A stretch of 64,000 bases of DNA from the NCBI GenBank assembly GCA_021234155.1, contig JAJEKV010000427.1, forward strand, positions 60,001 through 124,000, read 5' to 3'. The position numbers were made by a program, and so were the translations under genes. This DNA comes from Isoetes taiwanensis. Its lineage: Eukaryota > Streptophyta > Lycopodiopsida > Isoetales > Isoetaceae. Under the pieces are notes generated by a model. That model was not told the DNA's origin. It worked only from the letters and a program-made list of their open reading frames with translations, and ran no database searches. Below are positions 1 to 12,298 of this stretch, piece by piece. Positions within the stretch are counted from its first letter, which is position 1; each line of letters begins with the position of its first letter.

Positions 1-395
1 GTGATTTATTTAATAACCCCAATCGGGGGGAGATAGTGTGAGCGTATTTGAGTGTCAAAATAAATAAACTCTGCACCTAGACATTGAAGCTAATAATAAG
101 CCTTTCTACCAAATTTATTAGCATAAACATATATCTAAGTAAGAGATATAAGCAATATTTAATTATTCCACACCAACTGTACTTGTTACTCAACTTGTGT
201 TTCCTTACAATAAATCACTCTGTCATATTCTCTGAGAAACACCATAATGTTCACTAAACTACATCAGTTTTGAATGGCAGACCTTTATAGCAAAAAGCAG
301 TGCAATAAAAAGTTGCTGGATCAAGTTATACAGAGTTGAACTTTTAGGCGATTTACAGCAAGGCCTATACAGAAACAGAAGCTCTGCATGACCTC

Positions 396-782
396 TCAAA
401 ATGTAGGAAAATAATGCATTTCAGGGAAATCTACCAAAGCCAAAATCGAGTATAACAGGAAGAGACGGCTGCTAATATGAATCTCTTCTTCTTGGCCATT
501 TTCCTTCATGTATTTGACAATTACATTCTGTCCCTTTTTGCAGAATGATAATATCAAAAACATCTTGAAGTTTGGTGCATTTGAAGCTCACAGATAGAAC
601 ATACCTTCTTTTTAGACTGCATCTGTGCCAGAAAGCGACAAGTGATTGTCATTGGTGAGTATTTGATCAGATCAATTGCATCAAAGCTTAAATTCTAAGA
701 AAAACATACCAGTCACACGTACCAGTCCAAAGCACCATAAATATCCTCCCTAATAATTATACCAATGCCTTTCCAGCTTGCC
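396..782 (-). CDS. Three consecutive candidate exons of an unidentified gene (C-terminal end)
   Basis: Three minus-strand segments join in one open frame with GT/AG borders: 782-723, 686-605 and 533-396. The first encodes ASWKGIGIIIREDIYGALD. The second starts at an alternative AG, completes a Cys codon and continues FDAIDLIKYSPMTITCRF. The third encodes QNVIVKYMKENGQEEE and runs to a TGA at 396-398. The matching phases at both junctions are the main support, because no segment is long enough alone. I do not recognise the family. The region further right (coil exon at 2467-2524, motor-like remnant at 1780-1866) may or may not belong to the same transcription unit. It could be a host gene leaving the window on its 3' side, or a pseudogene. 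Confidence 0.35.
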
Positions 783-1779
783 CTGCAAAAATCAAGAGTT
801 TAGAATGATATACTACGATTAACTATATAACATTTTAAGCATGTTCTTCTTAAGTGCACTAATGTTGAAGATTAGACAGGGACTCAAAACTGGAACCATT
901 TGCATGGTATATTGCATACCAAAGTATTTAGAGTAATTACTCAAACTTTACCAACACACATTATTGACATAAAGCAAGTGACTGCAACAGACATTAAATT
1001 GCATGTGCCTGCAAATGATTACCTATGCTTGCATAAACTTAGCACATGCAGAGGATTTAGGGGCGTAAGACAAATCTCCAAATTGAAGTTCTTGTTTGTA
1101 AATAAACACTGCATATGAGAAAATACAAATCAGCATTCAATCAGTACTGCATTGTTCGATGATTTCCAAGAGGAAAACCTGGCTGGGAAAAGACAGCCAA
1201 TAGGCTTAGCAGCAATGCTATGAGCACGCCTTGAATCTTTACCTTCAAAAGTAAGCATGGATGCCTAGTGATAGAGCTCTACCAAGTCGACACGATTGCT
1301 AGAACAGTAGTAGTCCCCGAAATCCCTGCGCAAGAAGGCACTATAAGTTTTGATCTATATACAAAACAAAAGCTCCAGCGGCGAAGATCATGCAGTCCGG
1401 TGGAGACATGCCGGAATGATCATTTTCCTCTATTTTGTTAGGTGCAATGAAGCGAGGAAATTTTTAGCAGTGTTTGCCCGCCACATCATACCCACATATT
1501 ACACCTCATTAAATAAGACCTCACTTTCATAGTCACACGTTTTAGGAATATATACTATGTTTAAATTTGAAGACTCATGCACAGAATGCTAAGTGCAAAA
1601 TGCACCTTGATGTGATATGTTCACACTTATAGATGGCCATCCTATCCTTGCATGTCTCAAAGTTTCTATTCAAGCCCCACAACGTGATGTAGGTGCACCC
1701 TAAAAATTGCTCATTACTTTTCAAATTTATCAAATCTTCCAAGAAATAGAACTGAACATGTATCATCTAAGAAACGTTT
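783..1779. other. No gene recognised
   Basis: AT-rich sequence with only short open frames on both strands. If the flanking minus-strand exons belong to one gene, this would be intron. I see no repeat or RNA gene. Confidence 0.4.
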
Positions 1780-1866
1780 TCTTCTGCCCCAGTTCATCAT
1801 TTGGGCACTTATCTAAGCCATCCATACCAAGCATGGTGTGGATTCTTCCACTACCAGTTTGCACAG
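1780..1866 (-). pseudogene. Remnant of a kinesin-motor exon (P-loop region)
   Basis: After an acceptor-like CAG, the minus strand encodes QTGSGRIHTMLG followed by MDGLDKCPNDE. This closely resembles the kinesin nucleotide-binding P-loop, whose consensus is GQTGSGKTxTM, and the start of the following loop. The invariant Lys-Thr of the P-loop reads Arg-Ile here, which should abolish ATP binding, and the frame closes soon afterwards. I could not find the other motor motifs (SSRSH, DLAGSE) nearby. It is therefore most likely an exon of a decayed kinesin pseudogene. A chance match is possible because the stretch is short. Confidence 0.4.
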
Positions 1867-2466
1867 CTGGGATGGGTCAATTAGATGAACCCATGTAACT
1901 TTATAGTTGGTAATATGAGAATAGATGCAACAATTATATTCTGACATGCATTTCTCCACCATTGGCAAACCAGCCACATTCAAAAGCATTTCCTGTGTAA
2001 TAGCTTCACATGCAACATGATCAAATGTAAAACGGTTTTCTTGATCCCAGCTGTGTCAGGCTTTGAGGGCTTTTCTGCTTTATACATCTGCTATAACTCT
2101 GTGATGATATTTTAGAGCTACAGATTGTCTTAAGTCCATAATGGTCAAGAGATAGTTGATAAGCAGTTGTTGGGAATGGCAGCCGGAAGACATGCAAATG
2201 CATCTCACATCCTTGTTTTGAGAATAGAAAGCAAGTTAAGATGACAAAAAACAAATCTCCAGAATGTAGATTGTAATCAGTGAGATATGGAACACGTAAT
2301 AGACACTAAATCAAATTGTAGATTAGTTCTCACCTTGCACATATGGAGACCAAAACTTTACAAATGGCATATCTTTTCTTTTAAAGCTTCTGGTCGTTTC
2401 TATGCTCCAGGCTTGCCAACTCTACTATCAATGCTTCTGTTGTTTAAGAAGGCAATTTTATATTAC

Positions 2467-2524
2467 CTTGCTTTATCCCGATCTATACTGACAGCTTGTG
2501 CTTCAGCTCTAACTCTCTCAAGCT
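2467..2524 (-). CDS. Candidate coiled-coil exon
   Basis: Between an acceptor-like GTGGCAG and a donor-like GTAATA, the minus strand reads LERVRAEAQAVSIDRDKAR, a typical charged coiled-coil heptad pattern. It is 58 nt long with open phase at both ends, so it must be internal. The gene is not identified. It could belong with the candidate exons at 396-782. Confidence 0.3.
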
Positions 2525-2544
2525 CTGCCACATTTAAACAAAGC

Positions 2545-5400
2545 ATATATTCAGGAAAAAGTACAGAACATAAGCAAAAAATTACAACCTATCTGCATTC
2601 AAAAATGTAATAGCTGCCTTCAGCTGCAGGCAATATAGAAAAAAAGGATAGAAATAAATTGGCATCAACTGGGAACATCCCTAGAGATCTTAGGGAATTA
2701 GGATTCGTACACAGTACATAAAAATTGCCCTCTTGCTTGGTCGCCCTCCTTTCCTTAAGGCAAAACGTCACTGCGGCAGAGTTTTTGCTTCAAAGGTCAA
2801 GCACACAATGCAAACCTCCCTCCTTCGATTCTCATACTGCCTTCTTGCACACTTAGATTCTCCTAGAGCTGGCCGCCTTTCGGCCTATGTTCTTGCACAG
2901 AGTGCCGACATCGAAAGAAAGTGGGAAACTGAGGAAAGAAAATTTCAAACTTCGAGCGTCCCGCAAGGGGAGAGAGGAACGGCGCATGCGTCTACACTGC
3001 GGCGTTCCTGGCACAAATACCAATGCTTTACCATAAGAAGATAAAAAAAGAAGATAGGATTATAACCGCAATGGACAAATCGATCCAACTAGCATAAGCA
3101 CAACCACTTGTCTATGCATAAGAATGAATTTGAAGGTAAATATGCCAAATTAGTACTTTCTTCTCATGATCAAGAGAAGAACAATTATAAGCCATAACAA
3201 TTTTATTTTGCATCCACCGAAGAAGAAGATCATCAACAATATCCATGCCTTTAAAGATAAACAACCTCCTTCTCTTCCAACCATATTGACCATAAAAGCT
3301 AGCCACATGCAAGATGAAAAGATCGTTTCTGTAGTTTGTGCCAATGCATCAGGCTATGGCGAGCAGAATTTGTTGGCTAGATTGAGATATGATAATTATA
3401 GTTAACAACCAAGACCATGACCGAAGCCACTCACACAAGAAAAACAATGCTCAATACTCTCAATCCTTTGCTTGCATAAGGAACAAGCTCTAAAATTCGA
3501 TTATCAATTTTATAAACCAGCCTATTCAGGGCAAGAAAGACGATGGCGGCGGCTATGGCGGCTTAGGGCGGCGGCTGTGGCTGCCCCCGATACTTGCAGA
3601 TCAGCCTCGAATGGATGCTAGAAGGGCGTCTGGCTTCACAAATCTGCCAGTGCCACTGTCATGTTGCTTGAGAAGTGGATGGGGTCTCCTGAATATTCAG
3701 CCTGTGTTTTCTCGAGTTCCCGCTTTTGAGTAGCATGGCAGAAGCCAAGAAAGGTTTAGGGCTTCATCTTTCAGTCTAGGATGTGGTTATGACTCAGATG
3801 GCTTGGCTAAGGAAATATCAGATATTTTTTGTTGTTTGCACCGATTACAATGTAAGGCCTCACACCATCGCGCATGGTTTGGGGATTACCGACACTATTT
3901 CGGATGTCTTTTTCCGTTATCTAAATATTAACAAATTGTTCTAGGCTTCGTTGTTGTTAGTTTCTTGGTAATACGCTAGTCTTTGAATTGCAATGAACCA
4001 CGATTCTGGAAGGTTACATCTGACATGGAGATGTACAGTTTTAAGGCCTCTTAGATTTCTAAGATTAGTAAAGAAGCTTCTGGGGTCATTTTATCTAGTT
4101 TCAAGAATGGAGCAACTTGAGAAGTTACGCAATGTCATTTTCTCTCATGAGGCCGTATGTTGCTAGGCGCTACAGAGGTTTAAACTTAGTGGGCGCTTGG
4201 ATCCGTGATGAGTGCATATGTCGCCTAGGCTTTGGTGGGCTTCGGTCAGCTTCATCGGGTTGGGTACCGAGGTGGCTATGTTGTGCTTCTTGATGACCCC
4301 TACAACTGTTCATTGATGTGCTTCATCAGCTATCTACATGACTGGAGGCATGCTAGGATTTCTGGCAGGATGTTGTTGTGAGGCTCTTCGGTGTACTCCA
4401 CCATTAGAATATGCAAAAGCTGCGCTTTGGCTCTCTTGAACAGTTGGTTTTTTAGGAGCCTCAGATGTTGTTTATTCTCCTAGTTTAGTGTGGCTCTTTG
4501 TGAGCTTGTGGATTCTCAATGTTTCTATCGGTTGGCAAGCCTACCTATCCTAGCTAGGGTGAGTTTAAGTACATAAGATGCATGATGAACAGAAGTTCGT
4601 GAGTAGAGTAAGAGGCCCGGTAACCTTGGTATGGGAGGACCTTGGATTTACATTGCTGCTAATCTAGGAAGATATGGGGTTAGTGGAGTGCTGTGGAAGG
4701 GTGCACTGCACATGGTCTTTTTGGATGGTAGAGAGTATAGAAATGTGGCCTATGCTAGCAGATTTTGAGAGCTGAGAAATGTAGTGGACCACCTCTTTAG
4801 AGGGAGGCTCTTGGGCTTTCTTGTTGCAGGAAGAAGGATTGGACGCCTGCCTTGAGTATTTTTTGAAATGGGATGGGCAGCCCCTGTAGTATTGTGGTGT
4901 GAAAGCATTTCTAGGGTCAAGTTAACACATGAGAGGATGCTTCTTGATCAGTTCTCTTATTGCTAAGTATCTTTCGGGGAGCGCTTCAGGTGGTCATGCT
5001 TTTAGAGGACATCGACTTCTCTTTACGACCCTATGAATGGATATTGTGTTATCTTTTGTATTTTAACTTAGGCTCATATTGTATTCTTCCAATCAGATCT
5101 ATAGAGAGATCATTATGTGAAGCTCTACATTGACTACCAAAAGAAACTGTTGCTGCTAAGATCAAAGTTAATGGAATGTCCTCTTTTCTTTAACCAGATC
5201 ATTATTTCTACAACCATCATTGCCAAGTTAACAGATACGATATGGATCTGTAGGTATTTGATGTCATTTAATTTTGAACATTCAGAAAGGAGGTTCTTTT
5301 GGATGAAGAGAAAAAGAAATATCTATTTTTCTTTATTTTTTGAAGGATGACAAACTTTATTCAATATTCAACAAGGTGCTGCGCACAGGGGGTTGCCCTC
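2545..5400. other. Long stretch without recognised gene
   Basis: Short open frames only. A GGC-rich patch at about 3541-3590 (repeated GGCGGC) is unlike its AT-rich surroundings and looks like a decayed 5' UTR or retroelement leader. From about 4100 to 5000 the sequence is more GC-balanced, but I found no domain. Confidence 0.4.
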
Positions 5401-5941
5401 CATGGCCGGAGGGTGAAGTGGCTTAAATCATACTTCAAAGTCATGTTTTCACACCATCCATCACCGGCAGACTTAAATATGCAGGCAATGAGGTTTTTTA
5501 CATAGAACTGATCACTGCCCTCAAATTGGCTTCAAGATATCTATTTGCTGATCTTTTCCTTTGGCCACAAAACTCGTGGATAGATTAAAGAATCCCATGC
5601 GTTTGCCACATAGAAACTGTCCAATTTAAAGACATTCGATGTTTCAATGCACATGGCCTGCTTCAAGATTTTTGGCAAGCACAGTATGAGCTGCATCGGA
5701 TTCCACAAAGGTGCCTTCTCCTATAATATTTTTGCCTTGGGATTTTCTTTTTGTGGGTTCTTTTGCAACTCCAATGCTGATATATGCTGTTGGGATTATT
5801 GCTAACAAGTTAAGGAATTGCAATGGAAAGTCCAATCCAAAGTATCCCCTGTTGTGTAAACAACAAGAAATATAAAAGAAGCGTTGCACATGGAGCCACT
5901 GTGCTATGATTTTTAAGGCTGATAAGCCTGATTCGGAGGCC

Positions 5942-6454
5942 CTAGAACAGAGGTCTAGTTGATTCCCAGGACCCCAAAACCTTTGTCGGAGTCTTTGTCG
6001 TCATCATCGACAGGGGTTTTGATAATTCTTTCAAAGCATGGCTCTCCAAAATTGCTCTGCTCCTGCAAATCAAGGCCGCCGTGTTGGCAAAAGTTGTAGT
6101 GTACAAGAAGAGCTTCGGCCCTTGGATGCCATATGCGAGCACCTTCTTGTATTGATGTTCATCGAGGCCTACGTGTTGCAACAAATCATCCATTGCCTTA
6201 GTTTTGTCCTTCCAATGTTTCTTCACCCAAGCTTTAATTTTATCCTTATTTTCTTTCAAGGCCTTACCTTCTTCAGGGGAGTGCTCTTCCGGTTCTAAGA
6301 TACATGTGCTTCTAACAGGAAAGTGCGGCACATGGAACCTGCAGTCGATGCCCCGCTTCTTTTTGCATGTGCGGGTGTGCCAATTGGCTGTAATTCTAGA
6401 GGACCTCCTCTCTGGCAAAACAAATTTATGGGCATTGCTATTGGCATCCTTCAC
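5942..6454 (-). pseudogene. Fragment of a Helitron/PIF1-associated replication-type protein
   Basis: A 170-residue minus-strand frame contains HTRTCKKKRGIDCRFHVPHFP, followed by a charged helical stretch and LGLDEHQYKKVL-like spacing ending in PKLFLYTT. The order 'HxHxxTCxK, CRFxxPxxP, acidic helix, LGxxxxxYxxAL, PxxFLKR' is what I know from Helitron-like proteins and their PIF1-helicase-bearing relatives. The usual HxH is reduced to one His, and the FLKRxPxE motif is altered. No helicase motifs follow; downstream minus-strand frames (5644-5889) are short and uncharacteristic. I read it as a truncated, dead fragment of a rolling-circle-type element. Confidence 0.45.
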
Positions 6455-6459
6455 CTCGT

Positions 6460-7242
6460 GAACTCAGAATAGAATTCCCTCAGTTTTAACCCTAGAATAT
6501 GGTACATCAAACTAAGCAATTACAAAATTACAATTGTTGGCAATTTGACAATGCCAACAAGTAAACCAAAGCTAGAAACTAGAATCTTTCAATTTGAGGA
6601 AAAATATCACACCAGTAAATTGAAATTTCTTTCTTTTATCCAAATATGGTTTAAGGAAAAATGTTGGAGACGTATAAACCATATTTGTGCCAGGACAAGG
6701 ATCAATGATATTGTATTTTAATTAAAAATTACTTAAATTATTGAGACATCAAGATCATCTATGTGCTATAATTACATGTGCTTTGTTTTCTTTATTTGAA
6801 CCTTGTCAATTTCTCTTGCATTTTCTATTAGTTTGCTTCTTCTTTCTTGCTTGTTTGTAATGTCTTCATCTGATATTTAACACTTTGTATGCTTGGTTGA
6901 TTGCATCTAATGTGCACTTCATTACATATGGTGGCCAAAAAGCACAAGCATCCAAACACCATACCCTATACCGCACTTTAGACCACTAGTTTTGAGGTGC
7001 AAACCTCAATCTGACAGCATCCAATTGGACATATAACAGCTTACTTTGTTTGGTCCTGGCTCATACTACCTTACAAAATACCTTATGATTTGGGGGACAA
7101 AATATATGACAAAATATGCCTTTGTAGACACATGCGCAAAGAGTAAAAAATAATATCTGAATATCACGCAAACAATCATGGTTGAAAGAAAGTAGTAAGA
7201 CAATGGGCATCAAAGCATGTCAAAAGGCCACTCATTTAGTTA
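6460..7242. other. No gene; left flank of the large element copy 1
   Basis: AT-rich sequence without coding signal. At 7243 it changes abruptly into sequence shared with 55408 onward, which marks the left breakpoint of copy 1. Confidence 0.5.
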
Positions 7243-10051
7243 ATGATATGAGAACCTTATTCCTTACATCCTGAGATATTGTAACTCTCGTTGTTTTACT
7301 TGGAATAGTTTTTGGAGTCCACGAGTACAATACGGTTTCAATGTCTAGCCAAAGATCAGGATCACTAGGATTTCTCCTCCACCCTTTGTCCAACAATCAA
7401 TATCTTTCTTTATCTGACATTACTCAACCGATGTCTTTGGATACCACCATTCCAAGCACACCTTACATCACCTTCTTCTTTGCAAATATCCGAGATAGTG
7501 TATCCCAACCACACCGGATAGGTCTCTAGATTCTGTTTGGTTTTACTACTACAAATTGGTGGCACTCCACGTCGAAGAGAAGGTTCATAACAATCCATGC
7601 CTAGATATTTTGGCCTATCCTTCTTAGGACCAACATAGTGTTTATCGGATGAGGAGGAGCATATGCCTTCACAATGCTACTAATGGTACCATCATCTTCA
7701 AGCACCGCCTAACGCGTTTCCACTTACTTTTAGGGAACCACCCTTCTTTCAGCTCTTCTGAGGATGTGTCTACCTCATCCAACAAGTTGATCACCTTCTT
7801 CCAATAATCTATCAATGCACGATTAGTCTCATCCAATTAGTTTGCCAATGCTTGATGTAGTCATTGATGCCATCCCAGTCAATCCCAATTGCTTGACTTC
7901 TTAAATTGGTTTTAGAGCTTTTGGTTCAAATTTCTCCCCCACCTCTCCACTTCTACTAAAGGTCTCATTTTCCATTGCATGATTAAATCCTTCTCTCACC
8001 CAAAAAGTGAATTGAAGAGGTCTAGAATGACCTTCCTGTCGAGAGCATAACTATCCACAAAACTCTTCCAATCAGGCACTTCTTCTATGAGAGATCCTAT
8101 AGGAGATGGATTTGTACATCCATGAAATATTTCCAATAGCCCGGGAAAGTTGGTAACCGTCACTGCCTCAATACATGACTATATTTTTCCAAACAATGCG
8201 CCCACATCCTCATGAGTATGTCCTCAGCATTAGGAACCCTAAATTGACTCTTTCAAAATACCCACACTGTTAAGTAGGATAGGAAAGAAAAACATCCACC
8301 CGTTCTTATTTTGACCAACACAATTATCTAGTTGCAAGAGGAGCTTTCTGGGCAGATCTCGAGGTTTAGCATGAGATGTTGAAGCTCCAACATGTTCATT
8401 AGGTCCATTCCTCCTAAACCTTGCCTTGCTAAACTTTTCAATACTATTAGGGGTTCCATCCAACAATGCACTATGTAGTGCCGGCTAGTGGGGATCCTAG
8501 AGGTGACCATTGTAACCCTTCTCATAGTTTCTTAGACACCTCGTGATACTCCCAATGTGAAAAACTCGGATCATCACTCCACAACTCTAAACCGGAAAAT
8601 GGCCATAGTAGGTCCGAGGACGCCCATGCAATATTGCCCAAATCATTGAAATCACACAAGGGTATGATCTTCCACATGACTTAGGAATGTACTTGAATTG
8701 TGGAAGACAAGTCTTCTGTTGGTCCATTTTATCATGTATAATACATAGATAGTTATTAGGTTCCATTGGTATAAGGTCCTCCACATCCAATAAGTTGATC
8801 TACATGATAGTTGATCTATGTTCCTTATCTTTGCCCTTAGACTTGGTTGCACAGCCTTATCTAGTGTCTCCTTCAGCTTAGCACATAAATTGCACTTGGC
8901 AAAGTTTTTTGTTTGAAGTTGCTATGGTCACATGCTTGAAATGCTTATTCCATAGCCTACTAAAACTGGGTGGGATATAGAGGCCACTCCAAGTTCTAAA
9001 GCAATGCATTTATTTCCTCTAATATGCTCTTCTTGGTACAATGGGATGGCAATCTCTTTTCAATAATAACTCTACCCCTGCTCATCCTTCTTACACTTAT
9101 GTGGCATGTTTTTACGCATTGAAATCCACATATCTTTCAAATATTTCCTTTGCGGCTATAGTTCTTGAGGTAGGCCTTACTGTGCCGGTGTTCCCATGCA
9201 ATGCAATTTCATGCCATTTTCATGTCTCTTTTGCCAGTTGTGCCAAGAAGAGGTTGGAATTCCATGTATAGCCATCCATGCTTTTGAACGTATCCACTTT
9301 CCATTCAATGGGAATCTTTTCTTCTTTGATCTTTTCATCCCAATTTGCATAGTCAAATATGGTGTACATGAAATTCCTCCTGCTATCACACTTATGTTCC
9401 TGATATGTAGCTCTTGCTACCACCATCTCCCTCTATTGTGAACATTCTAATACAGGAGGCCCAACAACATTCACTTCCTCTAACCTTCATCAGGCTTCAG
9501 AGAACAATCATAATCGACTTGCATCTTTTGGTGGGATAATGTTTTGAAAGTTGGAAGTGGCCTCTTGCTACACTGCGGTAAACATTCCCGACAATGGTTC
9601 TACATCTATAGGAAACATGTAGTTCCCCTCCAATTGAATACTGTCCCTAGGCCATGCAACAATAGTTGGAACCTCTAGTTGCTTCACACAAGCAAGGCAC
9701 TCTTGTTTGCCTGAACCCTTTTCCTTCCAATTGTCATATAATTTTGAGATTGCCACACCTAACCTTTGTCCTCCCCTAATCTTTCATCATTCCTTTGCAT
9801 TGATAGGATCTCGCTAGAACAATAATCCTTCTCCCTCGCCTCTCTCTGTTGCATGCATGCAGGATCTTGACCTTTTTGTTTTTCCAATCGACCCGAGTAT
9901 AAAGTACAATTTCCTTTCCTTTGGCATCATCCTTTTTATTTCTGGTCTTTTCCTTTCCTTTGCCATCATCTTTGTCATCTTCATTAGTTGGGGATTTTTC
10001 CTTGCCTTGATCAGCATCATTGGGGGCCTTGGGGGGTTTAGCATTTTGCAT
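7243..10051 (-). pseudogene. DDE/integrase-like gene (DUF7869 type), copy 1, broken
   Basis: Reading right to left, the start MQNAKPPKAP is at 10051, followed by a Lys/Asp/Glu-rich repeat segment (9890-10020). A middle region follows, then the integrase-like core: DKMDQ near 8720, YYGHF near 8600, LDNCVGQNKN near 8320 and a degraded GHTHEDVD segment near 8210. These are the signature steps of the DUF7869 family known from plant and oomycete transposons. The candidate acidic residues are in DKMD, LDN and HEDVD. The C-terminal part carries YPVWLGYTISDI, a small beta-domain shared with two other loci in this window. The gene is split by several frameshifts and lacks its last codons. Introns cannot be excluded. 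Confidence 0.6.
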
Positions 10052-10159
10052 GCCATTGACCTAAAATGCATAAAAACATATAGTAAGTTAGTTAGCATAT
10101 CCAAATAACATCTCCCAAACATGTTCTTAAATTAAAGCTTCTTAAATGAAAGCTTAACT

Positions 10160-11160
10160 TAAAAATAATCTTAATAGCCTATAATAAGTTAATCGGCTTC
10201 TGGCTCTCTACAATCTTCGGCTTCTGGCTTTTCTCTACAATCTCTGTGGCTTTTCGGCTTCTACAATCTTCTGCTTTTGGTTTTTCGGCTCAAAGGTTTT
10301 TCGGCTCAAAGGTTTCTACAAAGCTTTCGGCTCTAAGGTTTTGGCTGTCTACAATCTCTCTGGGTTTTTGGCTTCGGCTTGGAATAACAAAATTTTCTGG
10401 CTTTTTGGTTTTGGCTTAAAGGTTCTCGGCTTCTCGGTTTCAAAATTATCTGCTATTGCTTCTTCTCGGTTTCTATTGGCTCAAATCATCTGCTATTGGC
10501 TTCTTCTCGGCTCAAATCAAGTCTTAACAGGTTAGTATTTCCTGTTCTTTACTTAAAGTCTGTTATCTTATTCTTGTTTTTATTCTAGTATTTGAAAATT
10601 CTGTTCTATCTGCTTTATCTGTTCTTTATCTGTTATATGAGCTTCAGGGTTAATCAAAGGGAGTGCTTATTGGCTTAGACTTTTAGATGCATCAGTCCTA
10701 TACTGCCCTAGCACTTTCATATATAGATCTATTGCTTATAAACATGTTCTATTGCTTATATGATCTTGCTCTATGATCTTGCCTATATGATCTTTCTCTA
10801 TGATCTATCTGCTCTATGATCTTGCTTATATGATTTTGCTGTATCTGCTCTTATTCTATTTCACTAGCTCTTCTTCTATTTGCTCTAATGAACTAAAACA
10901 ATGAACTAAATAATGAACTAAACAAGGAGTATTATTATTATATATCTGCTCTATCTGCTCTATGAGTTCTTATTCTGCTCTATCTGCTCTTAGATTTGCT
11001 CTATCTATTCCCCTGGCTTCATATTCTATTTTACTGGCTCTTATTCTATTCTACTGCCTTCATATTCACTGGCTTCATATTTTGCATTCTGCAATCTGCA
11101 TTCTGCATTCTGTTCTCTGCCTGTAAGTAGATATGTTTTTTTTATGCATATTTTTTTTCT
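10160..11160 (+). repeat. Low-complexity leader of degenerate short repeats
   Basis: Two successive simple-repeat zones. At 10190-10520 it consists of variants of TTCGGCTTCT, CTACAATCT and GGCTCAAAG. At 10730-11120 it consists of TATGATCTTGC, CTATCTGCTC and TTCATATTC variants. Copy 2 has the same zones at about 59000-60090 with different unit numbers. The strand is strongly T-rich. It lies upstream of the short plus-strand gene and may be its leader or promoter. Confidence 0.6.
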
Positions 11161-11185
11161 ATAGAATGATATGTTAGAATGGGCG

Positions 11186-11205
11186 AAATCGCGCTTGGCG
11201 CATTT
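11186..11205. repeat. Dispersed CG-rich palindrome, degenerate copy
   Basis: Reads AAATCGCGCT then TGGCGCATTT, a 20-bp near-copy of the palindrome spread through the element. It sits just upstream of the short plus-strand gene, with further decayed copies at about 11298 and 11862. The equivalent sites in copy 2 (60155, 60207, 60719, 60784) are better preserved. Confidence 0.6.
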
Positions 11206-11446
11206 CTAGTTTGGCTTCCTATTTCCCACTAGGTTAATCGTCGCGCCCGAGCATCGCTTTTAGTTTGGCCTTTCTATTTCATAACGCCTTTATACAAATC
11301 GCGTCAGCGCGTGTGAAGTAGATCTCGGAAAAAAAACATTATAGTAAACGCCCGGCGCTGTTTTGAATTTTTGTATATTTAGAATCGTTTTCGGGAGAGG
11401 AATATCATTTGCTAATTAGTTAATTTCTCGCTCTAGTGCATTACAC

Positions 11447-11788
11447 ATGGCTGCTTCTAGTTCAAATATACTTCCCACGACGACCATCAACGCTGGACCA
11501 CAGACAAGATACTATTTTTAATTGTCTTTGTTCAAAACATTCTGGGGAGTTGGACAAGCCATACGCACCCATGTCGGGGGCCATGGAATGCTACCATCGA
11601 TCAATCGATATATGCGGCTCCTCATGCTCTTAGTAAGGCTCATGCCAACAAATAAATCTGAGGCTTTGATTAGAGTATCAAGGGATCGAGAGAGACACTC
11701 GATTTGGAGACTCGACATTCGAGGGAATGGGAGGATGATGTCATATCGAAAAGTGGTACGTGTGGGACTTTACTCGGTATTAACATGA
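11447..11788 (+). pseudogene. Short plus-strand gene of the element, copy 1, broken
   Basis: Starts MAASSSNIL as in copy 2 (60311) and later shares GHxMRLLMLLVRLMPTNK, an Arg/Leu-rich helix and RLDIR. Here frameshifts separate the start, the middle and the tail, and the region after RLDIR is lost. I cannot assign a function to the family; see the copy 2 entry for the better version. Confidence 0.5.
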
Positions 11789-12004
11789 AGTGGGCCCTAT
11801 GTGACATTTTGTAGAGATATGTACAAGCCACCTATGTTAGTTTAGAAAGAACTTGCTATGGCGCATTTTCACGAAGGAAAAATGTACATATATTTCTTTT
11901 GAATATAGATACAAACTTTCGCTACCGCTAATTTTGCGGCTTTAAACGTTTATGTCACGCTTTATTTTATTATGTTTTTTTATGCAATGTCGAAAACATT
12001 GAAT

Positions 12005-12108
12005 CATTTGATGCCCTCTCGGCCAAGATGACCAACCCTAAGAAACTACACATTCTCATTAATGTGTAGTTTCATGGGGTTGATATGGCGGGCTAAAGAA
12101 CATCAAAG
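12005..12108. ncRNA. Stem-loop of about 100 nt between convergent genes, copy 1
   Basis: An imperfect inverted repeat whose arms start TTTGATGCCCTC and end CATCAAAG, with the central core GAAACTACA paired with TGTAGTTTC. Copy 2 has the same hairpin with better pairing (60877-60978). Whether it is transcribed is unknown. Confidence 0.4.
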
Positions 12109-12298
12109 AATTCAAAATTCACAACATCACGCCAGATGTTATGATATATTCATTTTTTTTTAATATCGTTAATATACATACCTTTTTCGTGACGTTCTTT
12201 TGGCCATGCTACAAATGTGCCCGCTTTCCGCCACCAATATATCCGCCAACGGGTGTCTTCGTGGAAGAGCCTCATCTTCATAATTGCGGTTTATAATG

